The notes under the pieces: model-generated
What the model was told of the DNA's origin: nothing
The model's database searches: none
What the model saw: only the letters and a program-made list of their open reading frames with translations
Part shown: in pieces, positions 33,801 to 37,575 of the stretch
Numbering within the stretch: position 1 is the first letter of the stretch
How the letters are laid out: each line of letters begins with the position of its first letter
NCBI GenBank assembly: GCA_021234535.1
Contig: CM037838.1
Coordinates: forward strand, 12,235,929-12,299,928
Reading direction: 5' to 3'
Length of the DNA: 64,000 bases
DNA from: Stichopus chloronotus
Lineage: Eukaryota; Echinodermata; Holothuroidea; Aspidochirotida; Stichopodidae
Made by a program: the position numbers and the translations under genes

Positions 33801-34407
33801 CTCGTTTTGCAGGCATGGGAGATAAGTCTTTTGAGGAAAGCTTTTTGGACTGTGGAAACAAAAGTGGGAATGTCAGTTTAGTCTGAAAGCAGTTCAACGC
33901 CATGTCACTAGGGAAATACTTTTTTGGCACACAGGTTACATTGAAGGCTGGAGTTATTCTCAGGCTTGCCTTACAACGTCATTTGAGCTAAAAAGTCAAA
34001 AAAAATTTAAGCTTTCAAACACATTTGATTATTTTTCTGATAGGCTCATACCACTGTATCAGTCATGGTAGTAATCTGCCCCCCCCCCACACCTTCCATC
34101 CCTTCTACTCCAGCATCAGTCCTCCCACCCCCTGTGTCCTATCCCCACTCTCCTGTCCTCTACGTCGTATCGCCATCCTTCTGCCCCTACCCTCAGACTT
34201 CCAGCCGTCTGTCTCCCAGCCACCTCCCTCCCAGTCTCCTACCCCTAGTCTGTCAGCAGTGAGTCCCAGTCGCAATCACCGAAGAATCACATTCCACCTG
34301 TAGTTTGTTTCTGTTTTTATTTTGTTCAACAGAATCTTAAGCCCAAACCACCACCTCCTCTTTTTGGAGACAGTGACGACGATGACGACCTGGACTGGAT
34401 GAACTGA
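674..34407 (+). CDS. FKBP15: FKBP15 (WAFL) orthologue, 24 exons, 5' end outside the window
   Basis: Twenty-four exons joined by GT-AG introns encode 1211 residues plus a TGA stop at 34405-34407. Domain order, numbering from the first codon in the window: FKBP domain about 17-122; linker with [15 protein letters not shown] about 181-195; Pro/Gln-rich segment 216-375; coiled coil about 375-770; conserved helical block ending NTIK at 819; acidic repetitive region 820-1148; acidic LFG motifs near 1151 and at the C-terminus. The order and the linker, [20 protein letters not shown] and terminal LFG-acidic-DW motifs match animal FKBP15. That family is known to sit on early endosomes, bind actin regulators and associate with the FAM21 tail of the WASH complex. 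Human FKBP15 is about 1219 residues with an N-terminal WH1-like domain; here that part must lie upstream, so the whole protein is longer than human. Exons 10 and 13 each carry one surplus base. Identification is very secure; start and expression are not visible. Confidence 0.95.
827..1712 (+). other. FKBP15 intron 1
   Basis: 886 nt, AT-rich, gtgagt to tttag. A short open frame around 1350-1541 is not conserved-looking and has no splice partners. Nothing else seen. Confidence 0.75.
1713..1781 (+). CDS. FKBP15: FKBP15 exon 2: FKBP core VFDS...KVIK
   Basis: 69 nt, phase 0-0, 23 codons (residues 52-74). It starts [12 protein letters not shown] and ends GKVIK before gtaggt. It carries counterparts of FKBP12 Phe36, Asp37, Phe46, Val55 and Ile56. 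The position of FKBP12 Arg42 is Val here. Confidence 0.94.
2187..2330 (+). CDS. FKBP15: FKBP15 exon 3: FKBP core GWEEG...FDVEIKK
   Basis: 144 nt, phase 0-0, 48 codons (residues 75-122), donor gtaacc. It begins [13 protein letters not shown], giving the pocket Trp (Trp59 of FKBP12), continues through HAYGKKG (Tyr82 position) and ends the domain with [12 protein letters not shown] (Phe99 position). The loop is closer to canonical FKBPs than human FKBP15 is. Confidence 0.95.
2331..4475 (+). other. FKBP15 intron 3
   Basis: 2145 nt without recognisable gene. It holds a poly(A) run near 3975 followed by imperfect short repeats around atgttata-gtgcaaaa (about 3990-4040), and a C-rich patch near 3190-3240. 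Confidence 0.7.
4476..4597 (+). CDS. FKBP15: FKBP15 exon 4: linker after FKBP domain
   Basis: 122 nt, phase 0 in, phase 2 out (residues 123-162 plus two bases of an Arg codon). Acceptor is a pyrimidine tract ending ctgcag; donor gtaaaa. The product is polar with a run of Met/Ser/Asp residues and looks unstructured. Support comes from splice signals and phase matching with exons 3 and 5. Confidence 0.88.
4598..5488 (+). other. FKBP15 intron 4
   Basis: 891 nt. Overlapping open frames on both strands at 4822-5411 show no family similarity or splice pattern. Treated as non-coding. Confidence 0.65.
5489..5525 (+). CDS. FKBP15: FKBP15 exon 5: 37-nt micro-exon of linker
   Basis: 37 nt, phase 2 in, phase 0 out. 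It completes the shared Arg and encodes [12 protein letters not shown]. Acceptor ttccccag and donor gtaagt are both strong. It is short and poorly conserved, so it rests on splice signals and on giving the correct phase for exon 6. Confidence 0.8.
5526..7094 (+). other. FKBP15 intron 5
   Basis: 1569 nt. No gene, repeat array or mobile element recognised. Confidence 0.65.
7095..7214 (+). CDS. FKBP15: FKBP15 exon 6: signature [15 protein letters not shown]
   Basis: 120 nt, phase 0-0, 40 codons (residues 176-215). It contains [19 protein letters not shown], nearly identical to the human FKBP15 linker, then an acidic STDSEAD tail. Donor gtgagt at 7215. The last 74 nt of this exon and the following 56 nt of intron form the first unit of a 130-bp tandem array. 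Confidence 0.95.
7141..7550 (+). repeat. 130-bp tandem array seeded by the exon 6 / intron boundary
   Basis: The motif agatggga starts at 7141, 7271, 7401 and 7531, an exact 130-bp period with three full units and the start of a fourth. Unit 1 is the 3' 74 nt of exon 6 plus the first 56 nt of the intron. Units 2 and 3 share changes absent from unit 1 (such as gtggagtgtt for gtcaggtgct), so the copies diverged from the coding unit before the last duplication. The donor context gcagatgtgagtatg is unchanged in all three units (GT at 7215, 7345, 7475). Confidence 0.95.
7551..10278 (+). other. FKBP15 intron 6, remainder
   Basis: Non-coding as far as can be seen. It includes a triplet of an 18-bp unit (8793-8837) and a CA/CAGA-rich patch near 9410-9445. 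An open frame at 7610-7882 ending [10 protein letters not shown] lacks an ATG and is not assigned. Confidence 0.6.
8785..8839 (+). repeat. 18-bp tandem repeat, three units
   Basis: The unit gatagataaatactattt occurs three times head to tail with no visible change. Confidence 0.9.
10279..10420 (+). CDS. FKBP15: FKBP15 exon 7: Pro/Ser-rich linker
   Basis: 142 nt, phase 0 in, phase 1 out (residues 216-262 plus one base). It starts [12 protein letters not shown] and ends PSHQPQM before agtaag. Low-complexity Pro/Ser/Lys sequence, probably disordered. Phase agrees with both neighbours. Confidence 0.87.
10421..11376 (+). other. FKBP15 intron 7
   Basis: 956 nt, no gene or repeat array recognised; ends in a T-rich acceptor. 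Confidence 0.7.
11377..11516 (+). CDS. FKBP15: FKBP15 exon 8: Gln-rich segment
   Basis: 140 nt, phase 1 in, phase 0 out (residues 263-309). Acceptor is a T-rich tract ending ttttag; donor gtactg. It holds interrupted runs of CAA/CAG (QQQQQ and similar) and ends VNQPPMQ. The equivalent human region is Pro/Gln-rich but not this Gln-dense. CAG/CAA runs are likely length-polymorphic. Confidence 0.88.
11517..12369 (+). other. FKBP15 intron 8 with TGAA microsatellite
   Basis: 853 nt. It contains an interrupted (TGAA)n at about 11655-11692, then a purine-rich GGAA/GGGA tract to about 11790. No gene seen. Confidence 0.75.
12370..12645 (+). CDS. FKBP15: FKBP15 exon 9: Gln/Pro-rich segment into first coiled coil
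   Basis: 276 nt, phase 0-0, 92 codons (residues 310-401). The second half, with [14 protein letters not shown] and [11 protein letters not shown], matches the human start of the coiled coil (TEARQHNTEIRMAV). The acceptor lies in three consecutive CAGs, so acceptors 3 or 6 nt downstream would drop one or two Gln residues. Confidence 0.94.
12646..13591 (+). other. FKBP15 intron 9
   Basis: 946 nt, includes a C10 run at 13269-13278. No gene seen. Confidence 0.7.
13592..13795 (+). CDS. FKBP15: FKBP15 exon 10: coiled coil, contains an apparent +1 frameshift
   Basis: 204 nt. The first part reads through [12 protein letters not shown]; the in-frame continuation then meets TGA at 13730. Skipping one base (the T at 13710 gives the best fit) restores [12 protein letters not shown] and [12 protein letters not shown], which match human. 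Exon 11 needs phase 2 at the donor, and that is obtained only with 203 coding nt. Hence either one extra base in the assembly or a real frameshift allele. Confidence 0.9.
13796..16477 (+). other. FKBP15 intron 10, first part
   Basis: Overlapping open frames on both strands at 15150-16286 lack family similarity. One full cAMP-response palindrome TGACGTCA at 14446-14453. Otherwise nothing recognised. Confidence 0.6.
16497..17205 (+). repeat. Minisatellite with a two-unit (74+69 bp) higher-order period
   Basis: The core agtgggtcatttgat recurs at 16551, 16625, 16694, 16768 and 16837, with spacings 74, 69, 74 and 69. The true repeat is therefore a 143-bp dimer: one half has gaagtgaagtagatcaat, the other the shortened gaagtggatcaat. 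More degenerate units run to about 17205. Confidence 0.9.
17206..17629 (+). other. FKBP15 intron 10, last part
   Basis: About 420 nt, AT-rich. It contains a usable alternative acceptor (tttcag at 17600) upstream of exon 11. No other feature seen. Confidence 0.6.
17630..17732 (+). CDS. FKBP15: FKBP15 exon 11: coiled coil YVEESN...
   Basis: 103 nt, phase 2 in, phase 0 out (residues 470-503). It starts [14 protein letters not shown], like human YVEQSNLMMEKRN, and ends LELEQEK before gtgagt. An alternative acceptor 29 nt upstream (tttcag at 17600) is also open in this frame, but it would insert about ten residues absent from human. Confidence 0.93.
17823..17946. mobile_element. MITE-like element, 124 bp with 13-bp terminal inverted repeats
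   Basis: The left end acttacccctcgc (17823-17835) and right end gcgaggggtaagt (17934-17946) are perfect inverted repeats. The interior has no protein-coding capacity of its own. A clean target-site duplication is not evident. Size and ends suit a non-autonomous DNA transposon; a chance inverted repeat is the alternative. Confidence 0.5.
17947..18959 (+). other. FKBP15 intron 11, remainder
   Basis: About 1 kb, no gene or repeat array recognised. Confidence 0.65.
18960..19131 (+). CDS. FKBP15: FKBP15 exon 12: coiled coil
   Basis: 172 nt, phase 0 in, phase 1 out (residues 504-560). It begins [20 protein letters not shown], aligned with human VTEELAAATAQVSHLQL, and shows heptad-like spacing of Leu and Val. 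Donor gtgagt. Confidence 0.93.
19132..19718 (+). other. FKBP15 intron 12
   Basis: 587 nt, nothing recognised apart from a short direct repeat around gactggagttgc (about 19443-19482). Confidence 0.65.
19719..19856 (+). CDS. FKBP15: FKBP15 exon 13: coiled coil, second apparent +1 frameshift
   Basis: 138 nt. It opens [18 protein letters not shown] and proceeds to [10 protein letters not shown], then the frame shifts. Discounting one base (C at 19808 fits best) yields [16 protein letters not shown], matching human EEELTDLRVEKESLEK and joining in phase 0 to exon 14 (NLSER...). As assembled the exon leaves in the wrong phase. Donor gttagt is a weaker GT site. Confidence 0.88.
19857..21016 (+). other. 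FKBP15 intron 13
   Basis: 1160 nt. No coding signal recognised. Confidence 0.65.
21017..21100 (+). CDS. FKBP15: FKBP15 exon 14: coiled coil NLSERRKK
   Basis: 84 nt, phase 0-0, 28 codons (residues 607-634). It encodes [20 protein letters not shown] and more, aligned with human NLSERKKKSAQERSQAEEEI. Donor gtaaca. Confidence 0.95.
21101..21745 (+). other. FKBP15 intron 14 with a 22-bp duplication
   Basis: 645 nt. The segment tgctgatagtgcatccaggg occurs twice in tandem (about 21285-21325). The overlapping open frames here arise from this repeat and are not assigned. Confidence 0.65.
21746..21817 (+). CDS. FKBP15: FKBP15 exon 15: coiled coil
   Basis: 72 nt, phase 0-0, 24 codons (residues 635-658). 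Product [20 protein letters not shown] then TAEQ aligns with human EELDKLRQLLKKTRVSTDQAAAEQ. Acceptor cacag, donor gtaaca. Confidence 0.94.
21861..21875 (+). repeat. Poly(C) run, 15 bp
   Basis: Uninterrupted C15 inside intron 15; one of 18 C or G runs of ten or more in the window. Confidence 0.95.
22025..22177 (+). CDS. FKBP15: FKBP15 exon 16: coiled coil
   Basis: 153 nt, phase 0-0, 51 codons (residues 659-709), rich in Glu, Lys and Gln ([19 protein letters not shown] near the start). It ends [13 protein letters not shown] before gtaaga. Diverged copies of its last 30 or so bases recur in the following intron. Confidence 0.92.
22146..22450 (+). repeat. 84-96 bp degenerate array seeded by the end of exon 16
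   Basis: The exon 16 end ctggccagaaaactggccag (from 22145) is echoed in the intron at 22242 (tggtcagaaaaagtggtcag), 22326 (tggcctgaaaagtggccag) and 22416 (tggccagaaaagtggccag), spacings about 96, 84 and 90. Flanking gagtatgga-acc is also repeated. Copies are diverged and none is a likely exon. Confidence 0.8.
22451..22944 (+). other. FKBP15 intron 16, remainder
   Basis: Possibly one further, very degenerate unit of the array near 22491-22560; otherwise nothing recognised. Confidence 0.5.
22945..23037 (+). CDS. FKBP15: FKBP15 exon 17: coiled coil
   Basis: 93 nt, phase 0-0, 31 codons (residues 710-740), with [19 protein letters not shown]. Acceptor ctctctttttcag is strong. The donor gttcgt is unusually weak for this gene, so exon skipping or alternative donor use is conceivable. 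Confidence 0.88.
23038..23549 (+). other. FKBP15 intron 17
   Basis: 512 nt beginning with the weak donor gttcgt. No gene or repeat seen. Confidence 0.65.
23550..23678 (+). CDS. FKBP15: FKBP15 exon 18: end of coiled coil, Pro/Ala linker
   Basis: 129 nt, phase 0-0, 43 codons (residues 741-783). It starts [20 protein letters not shown] and passes into a Pro/Ser/Ala linker ([12 protein letters not shown]) ending VVDE. It marks the end of the continuous coiled coil. Donor gtaagc. Confidence 0.92.
23679..24501 (+). other. FKBP15 intron 18
   Basis: 823 nt. A T-run followed directly by nine Gs lies near 24196-24219. Nothing else recognised. Confidence 0.65.
24502..24609 (+). CDS. FKBP15: FKBP15 exon 19: conserved helical block
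   Basis: 108 nt, phase 0-0, 36 codons (residues 784-819), [16 protein letters not shown] then [10 protein letters not shown]. This is one of the best-conserved FKBP15 blocks (human VKKIMNQVFQSLRREF and ILGTIMNTIK). Donor gtgagc. A three-unit hairpin array begins about 32 nt downstream. Confidence 0.95.
24641..24741 (+). repeat. Three-unit array of short hairpins just after exon 19
   Basis: Three units of about 38-39 bp start at 24642, 24681 and 24719. Each has a stem closing on GAAA: gctggcagaaatgccagc (7-bp stem, GAAA loop), gccggcagaaacgccggc, and caggcagaaacgcctg. The third stem position is T-A, C-G and A-T in the three units, so base pairing is kept while sequence changes. The spacer resembles cccaacagga. 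The array lies about 32 nt inside intron 19. Confidence 0.85.
24742..29693 (+). other. FKBP15 intron 19, remainder (largest intron)
   Basis: About 5 kb, very CpG-poor (2 CpG in 25741-26280). It contains an imperfect direct repeat (26538-26579 and 26717-26755, sharing aaaactggat and tctgaccaaaaat). No gene, tRNA or transposase recognised. Confidence 0.6.
29694..29787 (+). CDS. FKBP15: FKBP15 exon 20: start of acidic region
   Basis: 94 nt, phase 0 in, phase 1 out (residues 820-850). It reads [20 protein letters not shown] and then a Glu/Asp run, like human MVTLQLLNQQEQEKEESSSEEEEE. Donor gtatga. Confidence 0.92.
30055..30300 (+). CDS. FKBP15: FKBP15 exon 21: acidic region with [10 protein letters not shown]
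   Basis: 246 nt, phase 1 in, phase 1 out (residues 851-932). Rich in Glu, Gln and Asp. It contains [12 protein letters not shown], which recurs in altered form in exon 22. Acceptor tctgcag, donor gtgagt. Probably disordered. Confidence 0.88.
30491..31139 (+). CDS. FKBP15: FKBP15 exon 22: largest exon, acidic repetitive region
   Basis: 649 nt, phase 1 in, phase 2 out (residues 933-1148). Acidic, with [11 protein letters not shown] (compare exon 21), three DSKTED copies (two adjacent), and a Pro-rich end [18 protein letters not shown]. Acceptor ttcttcag, donor gtgaga. Overlapping open frames on both strands are by-products of its Glu/Ser-rich codons. Confidence 0.93.
31140..32968 (+). other. 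FKBP15 intron 22 with 26-bp repeats
   Basis: 1829 nt, no coding signal. Contains dispersed ggtgggt motifs (31210-31450 and 32505-32790) and a short tandem array at 32555-32700. Confidence 0.65.
32555..32700 (+). repeat. 26-bp minisatellite, six units
   Basis: The motif gatgggtaat or close variants occur at 32562, 32588, 32614, 32640, 32663 and 32689, spacings 26, 26, 26, 23 and 26, separated by AT-rich ataatgtatgttt. Confidence 0.9.
32969..33083 (+). CDS. FKBP15: FKBP15 exon 23: first LFG-acidic motif
   Basis: 115 nt, phase 2 in, phase 0 out (residues 1149-1187). It encodes [19 protein letters not shown] and then a Lys/Pro stretch. Such Leu-Phe-acidic motifs resemble the LFa motifs of FAM21, known to contact retromer and capping protein. 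Acceptor ttctccag, donor gtaaag. Confidence 0.92.
33084..34332 (+). other. FKBP15 intron 23
   Basis: 1249 nt. Holds a triple tgtcacatatcc repeat (33749-33779) and a C-rich segment at 34079-34260 that looks like a cryptic exon but is out of frame for splicing (see findings). Confidence 0.6.
34333..34407 (+). CDS. FKBP15: FKBP15 exon 24: C-terminus LFG-acidic-LDWMN and stop
   Basis: 75 nt including TGA, phase 0 in. The last 15 residues [15 protein letters not shown] closely match the human end LFGDDDDDDDIDWLG, which fixes the C-terminus. The acceptor ttcaacag follows a T-rich tract. Confidence 0.96.
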   Translation, partial: NLKPKPPPPLFGDSDDDDDLDWMN

Positions 34408-36950
34408 AACCCTTCGTAACCTACCCGTTTTCCAAAACGCCTCTCTTGAGCAGAACTTCCTGGAACGTGGTATCTCATGAAAAAAAAAATGTTCAACTTA
34501 AATATTTTAATCAAGTGTGGGGTGAGGTAAAAGTTTAACCGAGTGTCCTTTGCTTTCCCTCCCCCAACAAACACTTAGAAGTCACTGACCTCATCGTGAA
34601 AATCTGTGATTTGATTGGCTGACAACATCCAAGTTGAGAGTTCCTGATTTCTCCAATAACTTTTACCTTTCCAAAAAAATGTATTGAGGCACAATTCTGA
34701 TCCCAGAAATATTCTGCATATCTAACAAAGCAAGTTGGCCTGAATTTGTGGCCCTTTAGGGTTTTGCAGATACATAACATTATTGGTCTCAATTTTGTGT
34801 CATAAGTAGCTGGGTCAGTTTTTTTATCTCAGTATTTTGTTTTAGTTGATACATACCTGTCAGCTGTGTGGTTATATCAAAATAATTTTGCTAAAATCGA
34901 TCAAAGACATATCCATCCTACTGGCAGGCATCATAGGTTCTGCCAACAGTATTCACTGCTCATAGTCATCATCATGTCTGTTTAAGATAAGCATCTTTCA
35001 CCAACCTTGCTGGGCCTTCTTTGCAGCGATTGCTTGCCTTAACGACACCAGGGTGTTCTAATACCTAGAATGAGAACGATCTGTTATCCACAAAACTGAT
35101 AATGCAAGTCGGATTTTGCGCGATTGTTTTGAATGATCGTTAGCAGGGATGTAGGCAGGAATTTTTTTAAAGGGTGGGTCTTTTCCACAACATAGTAGGT
35201 GCTGTCTTGGCATCCCTCCACAGGGGCACACCCAGAATAAGGGGGAGGAGGCCCTGCAGGAGAGGGGGCATATTATATTTGCCTAAATAAAGTGGTGTCA
35301 TTCTAGTACTACTGCCTTTTAATTTCAGTGTGATGCATTATTACACTGACAATGTTACAGTTAAGATACTGAATCCACATGCGGTATATACAGATTTGCT
35401 AAGAGCTTGTTCTTCTCCTGCAAAACTTCTAACTTAGGTGGGTCAGAAAGGGGTGGGTCGCACGACCCCCTCGACCCACTTCTGGCTGCAATCCTGATTG
35501 TAAGCTTTTACATTCATCAGGTGTTGTCATCATTAAGAAAGATGTTGATAGGAATATTGAATGACGGATGCTGAAGCATTTTGAAATATTACCACATGTT
35601 TAGATTTTATACTAAGTTTGTAGACCTCAAAAATCAACACATTATTTTTAATAATTTAAACTTATTAACTGTGATTGATTGCATTGGGGTTACATCCCTA
35701 GGTCTGCTCTTTTGCTTGTCTGGAAATCAAATAATCTGTCGCTCTTTATTTAAGTGGGGCACACCAAAATTTGTGTTGTAGGTACGCTTTTGTTTAATGC
35801 CTTCGTTGATGCAACACTGATAAATATTGGCCTGGTGTTAAATTTTGGTTGAGTCTTTCAACATCCACTTTATGTGTATATATTGCAACACTGATTCATA
35901 CTCACATTGAATTTCCTGGTTCTTGGAACTAGCACCCTCTAATGTTAACATATTTCCCAACCCAAATCAGCCCTAAACTGCAGTCAGAAATGTAAACGTA
36001 GGTGAAATTGTGTTCGTAGCTCGAAGCAAAAACCGATATCAATCACCTTTGATTTCCATTGAAATGAAAAGCAAGTCAAAAGAGGTGTTAGCCAAATTAT
36101 GAATATTCAAAATGCAAACTTAAGTAATTGTTGTCACAAGGTGGTTTTGATCGCAGACTTTTTTTACCACCACATCCTCTTGTGAATTATGTATTTTCAG
36201 AGAGTGAGCACTGCTTCCAGGGGTTGGGGGAGGGGGGGTGGGCAGCGAAAGTCCTCAAGGGGTGTGGTCTTTCTTTCATCTGGTGTTCAACATTGCTTCA
36301 ATCATTCCTAAAAGGTCAATGTCCCTTATTTTTTTTTTCTTCTTTTTTCATTTAACGTCTTTATTTTAAAATGAAGGGGCAAAGTTGAAAGCAGTACAGC
36401 CTTATGAAAGCTTTATTTTATTAATTTCTATATGGAAACAAAAGAAATAATAATGTCATTGATAAATTAACTGTTGTTATGAGTATAATGACATAATAAA
36501 TAGTAATTTTACATATTATTAATCCATTTTGTCATATTATTTGTTTTATCTTTTGTGTGTATGTATGAAAAGATTTCAGTGTGATACTTTTTCTTTATTT
36601 GCAAGAGAGCAAATGCAGTGACAGACAAAAACAGGTCCTTCTACATTTCTTGTTTTCTTATTTCATTGATGTTAGCATGTTTAGGGCAGAATGTTTAGAA
36701 GACTTTAATAGAACTTTAACTCTGATTTCAATTGTTTGGATAAACCTAGTTTCAAGTCATACACATCTTAATCCGTCCATCAACTTGTGACCATGTGGCT
36801 TTCAATATTTTGGGAAACCACAAGCAATGATCCCTTGAACACTGGCAAAAAAATGAGAAAAAAAAGGCCAGCAAAAGTTGCTACTTTTGAAAGAAAAATT
36901 GATAAATTTGGGAGAAATTTAGACATAAAATTTTATTTTTGAGGCTGGCT
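34408..36950 (+). other. FKBP15 3' UTR and downstream DNA, end not fixed
   Basis: No coding region recognised after the stop. AATAAA polyadenylation hexamers occur at 35286-35291 and 36495-36500; either could end the transcript. A repeat-like segment lies at about 35145-35500. The stretch 36360-36560 is very AT-rich. Confidence 0.4.
35145..35500. repeat. Interspersed-repeat-like segment
   Basis: Bounded by tagcagggatgtaggcagga and gacccacttctggctgcaat, with internal gggtgggtc motifs and a short inverted repeat ggtcgcacgacc. The layout resembles decayed interspersed repeats of marine invertebrates, but no family is identified. Confidence 0.3.
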
Positions 36951-36955
36951 GCCCT

Positions 36956-37269
36956 TTATATGTATGATGATTTCCTGATGTTCAGTTTGTTGTGGTTTTC
37001 TGATATTTGTTGTGGATATAGAGGCTTGGTCCGTCGTCTTTGAAGTAGCGTATCATGTAAGTACAACAAAGTGTTTGTCCGTATACTCTTCTCCATGGTA
37101 TACGCAACTTCCCCGTAGCTCAGAGAGTGACAGTTTGTCCAAGTTAAATATTTAAATTGGTAGAAGTCAGCATCAGCCAAACCTGATTCTGATGTTCCTC
37201 CAGAATTGTAATTGTACATTGACGACTTACTTGATTGTCTTCTTGAATAAACATGCTGAATTGATACCA
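36956..37269 (-). CDS. Candidate last exon of a small gene converging on FKBP15
   Basis: On the minus strand an open frame of 104 codons ends with TAA at 36958-36956. It contains SLSYGEVAYTMEKSIRTNT and ends NIRKSSYI. An acceptor gatttttag ends at 37270. Entering with two bases completes a Val codon in exact phase with the exon at 37575-37533. A minus-strand AATAAA lies about 20 nt past the stop (36937-36932). The product is polar, Tyr- and Ser-rich, with no membrane segment or recognised domain. It may be a genuine short gene or a chance frame in AT-rich DNA. Confidence 0.4.
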
Positions 37270-37532
37270 CTAAAAATCATTTTGAAACCACACTAGGAAA
37301 AAGGGTAAATGTGATATATCTTATTACCAGCCTCTTTGCCTAACGCCATTTCTATCACTTTATGCATATGCTGCTTCTACCCCACACAGCCAACAAAAAC
37401 ACGTTCAATTAGACATCAAATAACTTGGTTCTCTTGAGCTGTGTGTCATATGTCATAGCAGGATTCTTATTCGACTGCTCATAGGCAAGAAGAACGTGTA
37501 GTTAAAAAGGAAAGGCTTTCTGACTAACTCAC

Positions 37533-37575
37533 CGTGATAACAGGGGTTTAGGTCGCTCCAATCCATCATGTTCAT
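37533..37575 (-). CDS. Candidate first coding exon of the convergent gene
   Basis: Minus strand: ATG at 37575-37573 gives MNMMDWSDLNPCYH plus one base before a consensus donor gtgagt (37532-37527). An in-frame TAA lies 18 nt upstream, so translation would start here or the exon begins just before at tcctatag. With the exon at 37269-36956 the product is about 118 residues after a 263-nt intron. An upstream non-coding exon ending at the strong minus donor gtaagt (38752-38747) is possible. Confidence 0.35.
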
